A stretch of DNA of 64,000 bases from Monodelphis domestica (taxonomy: Eukaryota; Chordata; Mammalia; Didelphimorphia; Didelphidae): the NCBI RefSeq assembly GCF_027887165.1, contig NC_077228.1:424469207-424533206 (forward strand), in the 5' to 3' direction. Below, piece after piece: positions 24,656 through 35,588 of the stretch. The notes below the pieces were generated by a model, which was given only the letters and a program-made list of their open reading frames with translations, was not told where the DNA came from and did no database searches. The translations under genes were made by a program, and so were the position numbers. Every line of letters begins with the position of its first letter. Position 1 is the first letter of the stretch.

Positions 24656-25039
24656 TGATAAAGTCTAACTTCTATATTTTAAAGATGAGTAAACTGAGTC
24701 CCACAAGGAGTGAGATGGACTCAATCAAAGACACAAAGCTGGCAACTGGCAAAAACAGAACTAAAACTCAGATATCCAAACTATTTTGTCCAGAGGTGTT
24801 TTCCCTAGATGTGAACTGCAAAACCTAAAAACAAAAACAAAACACATGCACATACAAAAATAACCTGCTATATGTTTCTCTAAGAACTTCAATGTTTTAG
24901 ACTCTGGACACAAAACAACATTTAAAAATTCATCTTTAATGCTATGCTGAGTGTGAGTATCCTATAAAATTATATATAACAGGCAACTAATCTCTTTGAT
25001 AAAGATTTCATACTTGGACTAGGTTCACATGTTTAACTA

Positions 25040-25355
25040 TTAATTTTTAACCTTTTTCCTGTGATGAACACCCTCCCCCCCTTAACAATCTGGTGAAGCC
25101 TAAGGAACTCTTTTAAGAATATTTTTCAGTTCATAAAATAAAAAATAGGAAATCATTCATATGGACATAGCTACCAAAATACTAAATTCTAAGTTCATAA
25201 ACACTCCTTCCACTCTTCCCTAAAGTCTGTTGACTCCTAGCTTAAGAATTCCTGCTCTAAGCAGACTATAAACATCTTGAGGACAGAGATTTTCATTTTT
25301 GTCTTTAAATGTATATCTGACACCCAGTGGATGCTTGTCGATTGATAATTGTATT
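25040..25355. repeat. inverted copy of the unclassified repeat plus an L2 tail
   Basis: 25040-25255 contains the reverse-oriented relative of the repeat at 21060 and 24500. It is followed at about 25258-25355 by an L2 3' end ('cttgaggacagagatttt') in plus orientation. A (GAT)n tract lies at about 25433-25452. Confidence 0.4.
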
Positions 25356-25591
25356 AGTATGCAAATGAAATCAAAACAATTAAATTTTTTAATTTAATTT
25401 TAAAACAAGGTAATTTCAAGGAGTAATAGTAATAATGATGATGATGATGATGGGGAAGAGATCAGCAAAGAATTCACTTATAAAATGGTAGTTGGGTTAT
25501 GTTCTTTGGAGGAAACAAGGTTTCTAGGCAAGGAAGGAGAAGGAACACATTCTAGTCATAAGAGAAAGTCTGTGCGAAGGCAGATGGAGAA

Positions 25592-25649
25592 GATGGTATG
25601 CCTTGTATGAAGAATGGGAAGATGGTATGTTTTGTATGAAGAATGGCAA
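25592..25649 (+). repeat. 29-bp tandem duplication
   Basis: Two consecutive units beginning 'gatggtatg' at 25592 and 25621, differing at three positions. It looks like a local slippage duplication inside the intron. Confidence 0.7.
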
Positions 25650-25964
25650 GACAACCAGTTTAGCTAGACTGAAAAAGTGTATTTTAAAGTACAGAAGTTT
25701 TAGACATAACTGAATCTGAAAAGATTTGGTATGGGTGGTTTGAAATTTCCAACAGGAAATTAGTAATGAGGGGCTGAATTGTAGGAGAGAAAAGTAGAAG
25801 CTGAATATATAGATATCTGAGTCCTTTGCACACAGATAATTGAGCTCATAGGTAGTTGATGAGTGCAGCCCTGAAAGAGAGAAAATAATCCAGAACCAGA
25901 GAAGATAATCCAGCACTAAGAACACTCTGAATACAATATGAATGATGTTAAGTTTTAGATAATA

Positions 25965-26205
25965 ACAACAGCTAAAATTTATATAATGCTTACTATGTTT
26001 ATGTGTCAGTCTCTGTACTAAGTGCTTTACCTAACTTGAGCATAACAATCCTTATTTTACAAATAAGGAAACTCAGGAGAATAGAGGTTAAGTGACTCGC
26101 CCAGAGTCACACAGCTAGTAAAAAGTAAGAGGGCAGATTTAAACTTGGGTCTTCTTGCTTCCAGGCCTGGTGCTCTACCCACCATGCCACCTAACAACCC
26201 ACAGA
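25965..26205 (-). repeat. MIR/THER-type SINE
   Basis: The plus strand reads 'ggaaactcaggagaataga', 'gagtcacacagctagtaaaa', and 'gcctggtgctctacccacca'. This is the reverse form of a full-length mammalian tRNA-derived SINE. The plus-strand end near 26205 is the tRNA head. Confidence 0.7.
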
Positions 26206-26464
26206 ACATACAGTTCAGGAATGAATCTCAGGAAAGAGTCTAGGGCTTGATATATGTAGATATGAAAGAATATGTAGTATGTAAAGAGAGAAGAGAATTG
26301 AAAAGAGGGCTCAGGAAAGAGGCTTTGGGCACCACCCAGTTTGAGAATGGGATGGGTAATGATACAACTAAGGAATCATTAAAGGCCAAATTTGCTTCCA
26401 CTTTACTACCCATGCTCAAACCTTCTGTAGTCTGATAACATCCTACACTGCTCAACTGAACTTG

Positions 26465-26580
26465 CTCCAGATTCTAGTCCTAGTTCCACTGATAATTAGC
26501 CACTAACTTGTTCTTAACTTCTCCAAGTCTCAGTTTCCTTATCTGTGATCCTGACTATAAGGTTCCTTTCAATTCTACCA
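26465..26580 (+). repeat. MIR-type SINE fragment
   Basis: Plus-strand phrases 'cttctccaagtctcagtttc' and 'aaggttcctttcaattctac' are the 3' half of a MIR-like element. Confidence 0.6.
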
Positions 26581-27169
26581 GCTCTATAATTTTACTGGGG
26601 AAGGGAAGGAAAAATCCAATGAGAATAACATATTAATAACAAAGGGCTGCATGGAATTAAGAAGCTTTAATATTGCCTGGGCTAGAGTGCCTCTTTTTGA
26701 AGATATCAAGTTCCTCATGTGGCTGAAGATTTAAAAGCCAGGAAAAGCAAGGTGAATGAGTATCAGAATAAGACACATGGGTATCTATGTGTTTAGGGAA
26801 AAGGGAGGATACAGGAAGAGAAAAAGTGTATAAAAGAAGGATCATCACTCTTTCAATTGCATCCAGTAAAAGCTGACACTTCATGAAAAGGAAATTAACT
26901 TTTAAAGACCAACTTATTGTTAAAGTCGGAATGAGAATAGAGCTTGACATCCTATTACACTACAGCAAGTATTCGCATGTATTTTATACCTTAAATGTCT
27001 TTATTATAAATGGAATGACTGATAAAAAGATAATGTGAATCCATTATAATAAATTATGTCAAATTAAAAATTTGTGAATCCACTGCAGTAGTAATGTTCC
27101 TGTGAGCTGTTCAAATAGTTCCATTATGTTTTTACATTTTCCTGGTTATGTTACTAATATGAATGGAAT

Positions 27170-27260
27170 TCTAGATTGTAAGCTCCTTGAGGAGTAGGAA
27201 CATTTATTTCTAATGCATAAAGAGGTAGTAAAAGAAGCACTTGGTAAATGTTCATAGGAT
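27170..27260 (+). repeat. L2 3' end fragment
   Basis: 'ttgtaagctccttgaggagt' and a later 'gcacttggtaaatgttcat' are the standard 3' end of L2. Confidence 0.6.
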
Positions 27261-27655
27261 CACAAATTTAGAAGCTAAACCTCATTCAAAAAACAAAATA
27301 ATTAAATTATTACAACAATAATATGTTGATTATGTTTGCAGGCCTGTCTGACCTCAATGACAGAAACATGAGCTAGTTTGCAATTTCAAACCATATAACT
27401 GACAGCTGTAATCTCCCCAGGGTTAGTCATTTTCTTTGCATTGATACATCAAATATTATAACTGCTGAAGAAATAGTTAATGAGTTTAATGTTATGAACC
27501 CAACCTATACTTTAATCCCCTGCTAGACAGCTTAAAAATGTGTGAATCTGGTTACAAATGGGATTGGATTTGCTTATACTAAGACATGTAAAAATAACAT
27601 CAAAACCCTAAAAGCATATTGTCCTATTGATAGTATCAGTAGAACTGTTTAAGAT

Positions 27656-27785
27656 GGGGGGCAGCTGGGTAACTCAGTGGATTGAGAGCCAGGCCTAGAG
27701 ACAGGAGGTCTTAGGTTCAAATCTGGGCTCAGACACTTCCCAGATGTGTGACCCTGGACAAGTCACTTGACCCCTTTGCCTAACC
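27656..27785 (+). repeat. WSINE1-type SINE, 3' truncated
   Basis: A well-conserved head ('gggggcagctgggtaactca') and core run to 'gacccctttgcctaacc', then stop. The usual 'cttctgccttgg' 3' half is absent, and a perfect 36-bp palindrome begins at the break. Confidence 0.85.
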
Positions 27786-27821
27786 ATTTATAAAACCATT
27801 ATATATAATGGTTTTATAAAT
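27786..27821. repeat. perfect 36-bp palindrome
   Basis: Each half is an 18-base arm, with 'ccattatatataatgg' at the centre and ATTTATAAAA/TTTTATAAAT outside. All 18 base pairs match. It could extrude as a cruciform or fold as a hairpin in RNA. Confidence 0.95.
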
Positions 27822-27969
27822 TACAATAGACTTAGTTATATTAAAATACTATAATGATATATTCTTTACATGTAATTTCCATAATCAATTGTGGTAATTA
27901 GTAGTTTATTCTATATCTAAAAAATAAGAAAGTTATGAGTACTTGTAATTTTCTCAACCATGATTAAAG

Positions 27970-28335
27970 TATATTATTGTAGATTCACTAGGTTCATAGA
28001 TTTAGAGGTTGAATAAACCTTACAGCCAACAAAAGCCCAACTTTCTAATTCAACAGATGAAGAAACTAAGGCCCAGAGAAGAAAAGCAGCCTGCTCATTG
28101 GTGTAGATATAGTAAACAGCAAAATTGGGATTTTAACCCAGGCTCTCAAACTCCAAATATAACTCTTATCATGTCATCTAATTAATTCTTATAATTATTT
28201 CCAATGAAAAATATCACAGAGTAGTGGATAGAAGTAAAGCCTCTAGGTGACCATAGGGGTTCAAACTCAGCTCTAACACAAACTGGCTGTGACTTAAGGC
28301 AAGTCACTTAATCTCTCAGTGCCTCTCATTAACTT
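27970..28335. repeat. two MIR-type SINEs in opposite orientation
   Basis: 27970-28165 is in reverse form ('gatgaagaaactaaggccca', 'ttttaacccaggctctcaa'). 28205-28335 is plus ('ggatagaagtaaagcct', 'ggcaagtcacttaatctctc'). Confidence 0.6.
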
Positions 28336-28744
28336 TCAACTACAAATTACTCAACACTACAGATTTTAATTGATAGAAAGAATTCCTTAATGGAAGTTCC
28401 TTAAACCACAAATCTGGACTCCAAATAATTTCCAGTAAGAAAACTTTAACATCATATGTTAAAATAGAAATAGCTAATAACAAAAGCCTAGGTCATTAAA
28501 ATATATTAATTGTTTTGAGTACCAGGAGCTGTTTTCAAAGAACAAAATAAGTGATAAAGCAGATGTAGTTAATTCACCCGATAAATTTTTCTAAAGAGAG
28601 GTACAATAGTTTACATAAATGTAATTGTTAAACTAGGAAGGGAAATCTGCTACTTTAAGGAATCCTTTTATAAAGCAAATAACCAACTTTTTAATTTGTA
28701 TTTCAAAAAAGTCTAAATTTTCAGATCAAGTTACTTGGAGTAAT

Positions 28745-28895
28745 AGAAACAGCTGAATTTGTTGTCAAGAGTACAAATGGTTTCTAATGCAGGTTCTGTT
28801 ACTTCTTCATGACTTTTGACAAGTCATTTAACAATTCTAGTCTAGGCTTCAGTTTTTCATCCATAAAGATGATGAACTTGGATAAAATGAGAAGT
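28745..28895 (+). repeat. MIR-type SINE
   Basis: Plus-strand core 'gacaagtcatttaacaattc' and 3' block 'ccataaagatgatgaac'. Diverged. Confidence 0.5.
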
Positions 28896-29956
28896 CAACG
28901 ATGCTAGGATAAACACCTAGTATGCATGTCCTTATATTAAAGTTCATAATATAGTCTAGTATATAATAAGATTTACAATTTAATCATCAAACTTGTTTCG
29001 AAACTACATAAAAAAAGTAGTAATGTGGTGTTGGACTTATAAGGAAGTTGAGTTCTGACATATATCCTGAAAGCAACTTTCAGTGGCCAAACAGTATAAG
29101 GGTAGAGGGAGCTTCCTCTCTAGGAGTTCCCAAAAATCAGTGGAAACAGGTTTTTTGTTTGTTTGTTTTGGGGATCACCTATCACAAAAGCAACTGAGAG
29201 AACTGACTGAGGTAACATACAAGAGTTTTAAAACTTTATATTATTTGTAAAATACTACCTATTATTTAATTCATGCAATAAGTACAACAACAGAATGGGA
29301 CAAAACATATACATAAATGAGTCAACATAAAATAAAGGTAAAATAAATACAGTAAATTTGGGGGTCAGAGAAGTCCCAGATCCCTAACAACTGAGAATCA
29401 AGAAAGGCTTCCTGTAGGAGGTGACAACAAAACTGAACCCTTAAGAAAGCTAGAGAAGTATAGAAGCTTGAAGGTAAGGAAGTCAAGAGGACAAATTAGG
29501 GGCAGAAAGGTTAGAGGAGTTAAAGTGAGGTCACCAAAAGAATCAAGAAAAGGATCATAAACAGATAGTATATAACAACAACAAAAAAAATTGTATTAAA
29601 TAAGTTGAATACTGATGAATAAAACCATCACATTCTATAGTAAAATAGAAATATCTAAAAGAACCAGACTTCCCAAATACTGTGGATTGAAAATGAAGTA
29701 ATAACTGACACAGGGGGGAAAAAAAAGGAAAAAGTGCCAGATTAGAACCAACCCGGGAAGAGGAGGGGAAGAGAATGGACAACAAAATATTCAATGGTCA
29801 CCAAGTAAATTCTTGCTTTAAACATTAAGAAACAGTGACTAAGCTTAAAGTGACTCAGCTAAAATGTCAAAAATTTACTACCCTCCTTTTACAAATCCAA
29901 ATTTTTACAACTTACACACTAACTTGTTGATTTTCATTTTTGCAGTGTCATGAACC

Positions 29957-30006
29957 GTGCAGAGTCATTAATTAATATTTTAGTGCAGTCATTAATTAAT
30001 ATTTTA
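29957..30006 (+). repeat. tandem duplication of about 25 bp
   Basis: Two units, each starting GTGCAG and ending in TTAATTAATATTTTA, at 29957-29982 and 29983-30006. The only difference is a two-base AG in the first. Confidence 0.85.
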
Positions 30007-30977
30007 GAAAATTACAAGTGAGAAAAGATCCTTGCTCATTTCAAGATAGGCTCCTAACTTGTATTTCTGACTGAATTTTTAAATAGAAAAAAAAAACCTC
30101 AAAGCTGAAGAAAGTTTTGATTCTTATCTAGGCATTTAAAAACACACTAAAACAGATATTCCTAATATAAAGGCCCCTAAATAAATTCATTTTCAACATC
30201 TAAGGCTGTATCAACATAAGAAAAAGCAATTTTCTCCCATGTATCAACTTTGTCGAATTTTAAAATAGCACATTCTAATTAGGTACTTTCCCCATTCGAT
30301 ACAAAGACTAGAACTAGGGTAGAAAAATATTCTAATTACTAAACTCCCTGTTTCCATGGGTGTATGTATACATTCACACAGAGGATGGATGCCTTTAATT
30401 ACCCTCATGTAGTTGGTTCTCAAAATGATGTGAACAGGAAAACAAAGGCACCAAGTAACTTGCAAAGAAATGATGTGGAAGAATAAAAAAGCCATGCCCT
30501 TTTCGAGGTCGAGGGAGTCGTCTTATTCAACTGAACCAAAGATTAAGAGTCTTTCACGATCACCCGTGAAAACAAAGTTACCAATTTGTTTCCTCGGCCG
30601 AGCAGCAGGTTAAGTGATGCCCCACAACCATGAACTCTTTCCTTCACGCAAGCTTCTTCAAAGGGAAAAAAAAAGCTTTATTTTGGAGCTTGTTACAACA
30701 TAATAGACCCTCTTTCAAAAGTCCTAGGGGGGCTAACCCAGCGGGCAGCAGGGGTGGGAGAAAGTGGAGAGGAATGAGAGAGTTGGTCTTCCGGGGTCCG
30801 AGTCGCCATTTGGTGCCCGAGTCAGTGACCAGAACAGCTAGGGCAGCGAGTGGCGATCAGTTTAAAGCGTGAAAGATGAAAAAGACAGCTTTACCCAGGC
30901 AGGGAGCAGAGACAGGGGATCCCCAAAGTGAGTTCCGTGGATACCACCCCACCCTCCAGATACACACGTGTATATAT

Positions 30978-31216
30978 ACATACACACACGCGCGCGCGTT
31001 CGTGGGAGAGCCCCGAGCAGAGCCCAGGAGGGAGCCGGGCGGCCGGTGTTTACATCGCCGATTTGGGCTGGGGCCGAGCGAGCGCCCGGGGAGGCACCAC
31101 ACACACGCGCGCGCGCGCGCGCACATACAGCTAGCCCCAAACATCCCAGGAGTCCCGACAGCCTGGACCGGTGACACACACACACATACACACACACATA
31201 CACGCGCGCGCGCGAC
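30978..31216. repeat. alternating CA/CG tracts (Z-DNA-prone)
   Basis: Three alternating purine-pyrimidine tracts inside the CpG island: (CA)(CG)n at about 30982-30999, at about 31099-31127, and at about 31174-31215, the last mixing CA, TA and CG steps. Such tracts readily adopt left-handed DNA under negative supercoiling and are length-unstable. Confidence 0.85.
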
Positions 31217-31320
31217 ACAAACATCCCAGGAATCTCCGCAACTTGGGTGGGTGATCACACACACCCCACAACCGAAACATCCTAGGGGGTCCCATAAGCC
31301 GGGTTGGGTGACATACATAG
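31140..31320 (+). repeat. diverged minisatellite, three units
   Basis: Units begin 'acatcccagg' or 'acatcctagg' at 31141, 31221 and 31277. Each runs through a 'ggtgaca' or 'ggtgatca' phrase. The first is longer because it contains a CA/CG tract. Confidence 0.65.
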
Positions 31321-31813
31321 ACATGGAGGCCCCGGAACGGAGAGAACGAAAGGCCGGGTCCTCTCACTGTCCAGACGGCACACAGAAACTGGCTCCCTTC
31401 TGGGCCTTGACCGGCACTGACCTCGGTCAAGACCAGTCCCCGGCACCGTCACCGGGTCCGGCCGACCTTGCTTTTCCCTCCTCCCCCGGGGCCTGTGGTG
31501 GCTTCCTCGGCTCCTGCCCGACATGGCCCAGCCCTCTCTTCACGCCCCCCTCAGAAACTCACCGAAGGACGCTGCCTCGGCTCTGGGCCCCGCGTCCCTC
31601 CGGCCCGGGCCGCTCACCCGTGCCTGCCCCGGCCGAGGTGCCCCGGCTCTGCCGGCGTCTGAACACACCCCTCCTCCTCTTCTTCCTTTTCTCACTCAGT
31701 CCCTAAGAAACCACGGCCGCCACCGCCTCCGCCTCCTCTTCTCCCCGCCTCCTCCTCCGCCTCCTTCCCCTCCCCTTGACTCTCCTCCCACTGGCCGCTG
31801 GGGAGGCGGCGGC

Positions 31814-31822
31814 GGCGCCAAA
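31814..31822 (-). promoter_or_regulatory. E2F-type site
   Basis: The minus strand reads TTTGGCGCC, which matches the E2F consensus TTTSSCGC. It sits in the densest part of the CpG island, just upstream of the likely transcription start. Binding is not shown. Confidence 0.35.
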
Positions 31823-31900
31823 CTCAGACGGGGACGCGCACGCACACACGCACGCCTGCCCTCTGACTCCATCACGTAAAGAGGAGGGGGGTGGGGGAAG

Positions 31901-33185
31901 GCGCTGGAGCGTGCGCTCCTAGGGGTTGTTGGATTGCCTCTGTTGTATTCCCTGTTTGTAAACCAGCAAACATTTATTAATTCAATTTTAAATATTAAAC
32001 TAAATAATGAATAAATATTAAATCAATAAATTTATTGTTAATCAACATGCAGGTGCCTTCATGTCTGACTCCTAAACATAGTAAATGGTGGTGGCAGAAG
32101 CATGAAATCTGAAGTCAGCGGCTCTGGATTCTAATGCATAAAAGCCCCATTCTCCTTTATGATTAAAATGATTTCTGTAACTTCAGGTAGGTCTGTTCTT
32201 GCTATTTGCTATTAGATTGAATCTCTTACCGTCTGAGGATTTGTATCCTTATCTATAAAATGAAAAGATTAGGTGTTATGATTCCCTAGTGCCATAACTA
32301 GCAAGTTTGGCTTCCGGGGTAAATTCGCTGTTCCTTCGGATCAACTTTAGACTCTGACTCCAGTTCCAATTGCTGAAGGAGTCAAAGTGTTTATCCTGTA
32401 CCCTGGTTCAAAGTACTGTTGTCCCACCTCAGCTAACAGCCTGATAATATGCTTTAAACTCTAAATCACTTCAACTTATCTATCACAGGATAATCTTTTA
32501 CTCTCTGTCTGTTTCCGTTTCTGTCTTTCTGTTGTTATTTTAGATATCAAAAAACTAAGGTAAAAGGAGATTAAATGTCTCAATCACGGCCTCCTCCCTA
32601 GTATCGGGGACTAGATTTGAATCTAGTTCCTTTGACTTCAGAGCCAGCGCTCTTTTCCACAGTGCCGCACGTTAGACTAAGAGCTCCTCCAGGGCAGGTA
32701 TTGAAAGTTATGCTGACTCAGTGACCCGTTGTTCACAGACTTGCTTGCTAATCAGTGCTGGGAGAAGGGCATTACCCAGGCTGAAGCTTTCACTATGGAT
32801 CAGGTACCAAAGTCAGCCCCTACCTCTCTTCGCATCTGGTAGTTGTCACATACCTGCTACCTTGGGAAGAGGTGAGATGCGATAGCTCATCCCTTTTTAT
32901 CAGTGTGGACCTTGACAAATTTTGATCTCATTGTGAACGTTAATCAATAAAAGTTGACACCAACTTGAATCTCTGGCTGATCTCCAATGAACAGCTCATC
33001 AACTTGTTGCTACCTTGACGTAGTTAATTAACTTCTTTTAATCCAAAACTGGAACAAAGAATTTTCCTTTTAACCAAAATTTAACAACTTTTTTTTTTCA
33101 TAATTGTGTTCCCAGTATTTCTGGTCAGTATTTCTAGCTTAACATATCTCAGAAATTTTTGTTTCTGACTCATTTGTTACCTTAG
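31901..33185. other. upstream flank of FBXO30, old SINE and L2 pieces
   Basis: The sequence turns sharply AT-rich at about 31960. Weak MIR-like blocks lie at about 32100-32290 and, reversed, at 32575-32670, with an L2 end ('aagagctcctccagggcagg') at about 32675-32710. Between 32720 and 33185 nothing is recognised. Confidence 0.45.
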
Positions 33186-33189
33186 CAGA

Positions 33190-33360
33190 CCCACTGGTGT
33201 AAAAGGGTGAAATTATGGTTGAGTCTGAAAAAAATCTAAATTTAAGTGATCACCCAGGGAAATCCCAAATAATAAAATACCCAAGTCAGCTGACAAATTT
33301 TATCGTGACTTAATTGATAGTGGAGAAGATTAAGAAGAAGGAAGAAGATATTTAAAAAAA
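33190..33360 (-). mobile_element. LTR-B family fragment
   Basis: It contains the reverse form of the LTR-B 3' portion: 'gggaaatcccaaataataaa' then 'acccaagtcagctgac'. These match the intact LTR at 59212-60254 and the one at 35589-36527. The 5' part is absent. Confidence 0.55.
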
Positions 33361-33424
33361 ATCTATGTCCATGCACAACTTTAAAGTATTCTATAGATTT
33401 AACCATTTGTTTGTTGGTCACTAC

Positions 33425-33615
33425 TATGTCAGCATGCAGAGGGATTCAGAACTGGTCTCAGGGCCAGGAAGATCTGGCTTTGAGGCTCGACTTTGATACT
33501 TACTGGCTGTGTTTGTCTTATAAACTCTCAGATCCCCAGGTAACTCTCCAAGGCCATAAGTTTCAGAGTAGCTGGATATATGCACCAGTAGAAGGAGTTT
33601 CTTCATTATAGGAGA
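33425..33615 (+). repeat. MAR1-like SINE, diverged
   Basis: A tRNA-headed SINE core is seen ('ggccaggaagatctggcttt', then 'tgatacttactggctgtgtt'). The head and tail are eroded. Confidence 0.5.
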
Positions 33616-34033
33616 TGAAGGAGGAATCTCATCAATGAAATCACAAGTACAAGTCCCTGCTGCCCCACCACTAAAAAACTACCCTGAAAATCTTGTCATT
33701 TATTTCCTATAAAATCAAAGATCAAAGGCAAGGTCACAGAGATAATTTTTAAAAACCTATGCCATTCAAATCCTATTCTCCTTGGTTGTCTTTGATCTGT
33801 TATATCTGCTGCCATATTTTATGAGATATTCTAGGGCTTGACTAGGCAGGCAACCTCAGCCCTGTGCCTACTTTCCCATTTCTCAGCTTATTTAATGAAG
33901 AATATGGCTATAAACAACTTAGGCTGCACATTTTATTCCTTCTTCACTAAGGTCATATGTGAATATTTCCCTATATAGAATAGACTGATAAGGGCACAAG
34001 TGTTGCTTTGAGTTACTTTCCACATTTGCTTAA

Positions 34034-34830
34034 ATGGAATACATATTTATGAAACAGGAGAGAGAAGCTATAAAAAGAATCAGTCTTCAAACATTACCTT
34101 ACAGAAGAGACATCAAGCAAAGTGAATTGAGGCAAATGATACAGAACCATTTTTATAAGAATATAGGGCCAATCCTAAATCATCAGTATTTCTGTATATT
34201 ACCAAGAAAATTTACCAGGAAGAGATGTAAAGAGAAATTCCATTTAAAACAACTATAAACAGTATAAAATGCTTGAGAGTCTACCTGCTAATGCACACAA
34301 AAGAATTATATGAACATAATTACAAAACATTCTACACAGGGGCAGCCAGGTAGCACAGTGTATAGAGCACCATGCCTGGAGCAGGGAGGACCTGGCTTTT
34401 AATCTGGCCTCAGATATGTCTTGGCTGTATGACCCTGGGCAAGTCACAACTCTGCCTAGTACTTGCTTCTCTTCTGTCTTAGAACTGATACTAAGAAGGT
34501 AAAGGTTTGGGGGGTGGGGTGGGAGAAAGTAACACTTTACACAAGTAAGACATCTAAATAATTTGAGAAATGTTTATTGCTGATGAGCAGATTAAGCCAA
34601 TATAAAAATGGCAATGCTACCTAAATTAATTTACTTTTTGAATGCCAAACCAATCAAACTACCAAAGGATTATTGTATAGAGTTAGAAAAAGATGATAAA
34701 ATGCATCTGAAGGAATAAAAGGTCAAGAATATCAAAGGAATTAATGGAAAAAATTGGGAAAGAAGAGTGCCTAACAGTTATCAAATTATGTTACAAAATT
34801 TTTATCAGAAAAACAATTCTGTACTGGATA
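34034..34830 (+). mobile_element. L1 fragment, copy 1 (ORF2 C-terminal part)
   Basis: Diverged L1 ORF2 sequence, interrupted by a SINE at 34339-34510. Blocks typical of marsupial L1 remain on both sides: 'tatttctgtatattaccaag' near 34187 and 'accaatcaaactaccaaagg' near 34650. The 74-codon frame at 34034-34258 is part of it. Copy 2, which follows, steps back to an earlier ORF2 position, so this is a separate insertion. Confidence 0.65.
34339..34510 (+). repeat. marsupial tRNA-derived SINE within L1
   Basis: Head 'ggggcagccaggtagcacag', core 'gaccctgggcaagtcacaac', and a WSINE1-like 3' part 'cttctgtcttagaactgat'. It is inserted into the L1 copy, so it is younger than it. Confidence 0.8.
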
Positions 34831-34832
34831 AG

Positions 34833-35588
34833 TACCAAAGCTGATTTAATATTAGGAAAACTATCAGCATAATTGACCATATCAAGAACTATACTAACAA
34901 ATCACAGTTATCTTAATAGATATAGAAAAAGCCTTTAACATAACACAAAGGCCATTCCTATTAAAAATACCAGAAAGCATAGAATTAAATGGGCCTTTAC
35001 TTAAAATGCTAAGTGGTATCTAACTAAAACCATTGGCAAGTATCACCTGCAATGGGGAGAAGTTAGAAGTCTTCCCAATATGATCAGGCTTGAAGCAAGG
35101 ATACCCATTATCACCACTATTGTCTAATATAGTACTAGAAATGCAATTTAGCAAAAAGAGAAGAGAAATAAATTGAAAGAATTAAAGTATGCAATGATGA
35201 AACTGAACTATCATTCTTTGCAGATTATACGATGGTTTACTTAGAGAATCCTAGAGAATCAACCAAAAAAAATAGTAACTTTAGTAAAGTTGCAGGACAC
35301 AAAATAAACATACAGAAATCATCAGCATTTCTATATATTACAAACAAAGCCCAGCAGCAAGAGATAGAAAGGGTAATTCCATTTAAAATAACGCTACCCA
35401 AAATAAAATTCTGGAAATCTACTTGCCAAGACAAACACAGGAATTATATGAATACAATTGCAAAATACCATTAACACAATTAAGTCAGATCTAAATAATT
35501 GGAAAAATATTTATTGCTCAAAGGCAAGCTAAACTAATATAACAAAATGACAATTCTATCTAAATTAATTTCCTTATTCAGTACCATG
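34833..35588 (+). mobile_element. L1 fragment, copy 2, 5' piece (RT region)
   Basis: L1 ORF2 reverse transcriptase remnants: blocks for 'QG-P-SP' near 35095-35120 and an FADY-type stretch near 35216, in place of the active-site FADD. The open frame at 35232-35474 carries the 'GHKINIQKSSAFLY' segment seen just after the RT active site in L1. Interrupted at 35588 by a solo LTR; the rest resumes at about 36531. Confidence 0.75.

Larger units (their letters stand above)
20242..31562 (-). other. FBXO30: FBXO30 first intron (about 11 kb)
   Basis: Inferred intron between the CpG-island 5' UTR exon and the large coding exon. It is AT-rich and filled with MIR, L2 and SINE fragments listed separately. 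Unlisted stretches (for example 20280-20640, 23000-24450, 26600-27150, 28900-29900, 30010-30500) show no gene. The 133-codon minus-strand frame at 25524-25925 and the 92-codon one at 23015-23293 lack any domain. Additional 5' UTR exons could hide here. Confidence 0.6.
30500..31900 (-). promoter_or_regulatory. FBXO30: CpG island, FBXO30 promoter and 5' UTR exon
   Basis: The only long GC- and CpG-rich block in the window, 5' of the FBXO30 coding exons, so it is taken as the gene's promoter. The richest part is about 31430-31870. Two good minus-strand splice donors could end the 5' UTR exon: GGTGAGT with exon end at 31563, and GGGTGAGC with exon end at 31618. No TATA box stands out, as expected for a CpG-island promoter. 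Long frames here (for example 30876-31706 plus) are by-products of base composition. Divergent transcription to the right is possible but not shown. Confidence 0.75.

Noticed and set aside
25524..25925. A 133-codon minus-strand frame in the first intron
   Set aside because: Phe/Leu/Ser-rich composition of AT-rich DNA, no domain or splice context.
30876..31706. A 276-codon plus-strand frame and several overlapping frames of 60 to 155 codons
   Set aside because: They lie in the CpG island and read as low-complexity Pro/Arg/Ala or Thr-His repeats from CA/CG tracts. Many overlapping frames on both strands are what GC-rich DNA gives by chance.
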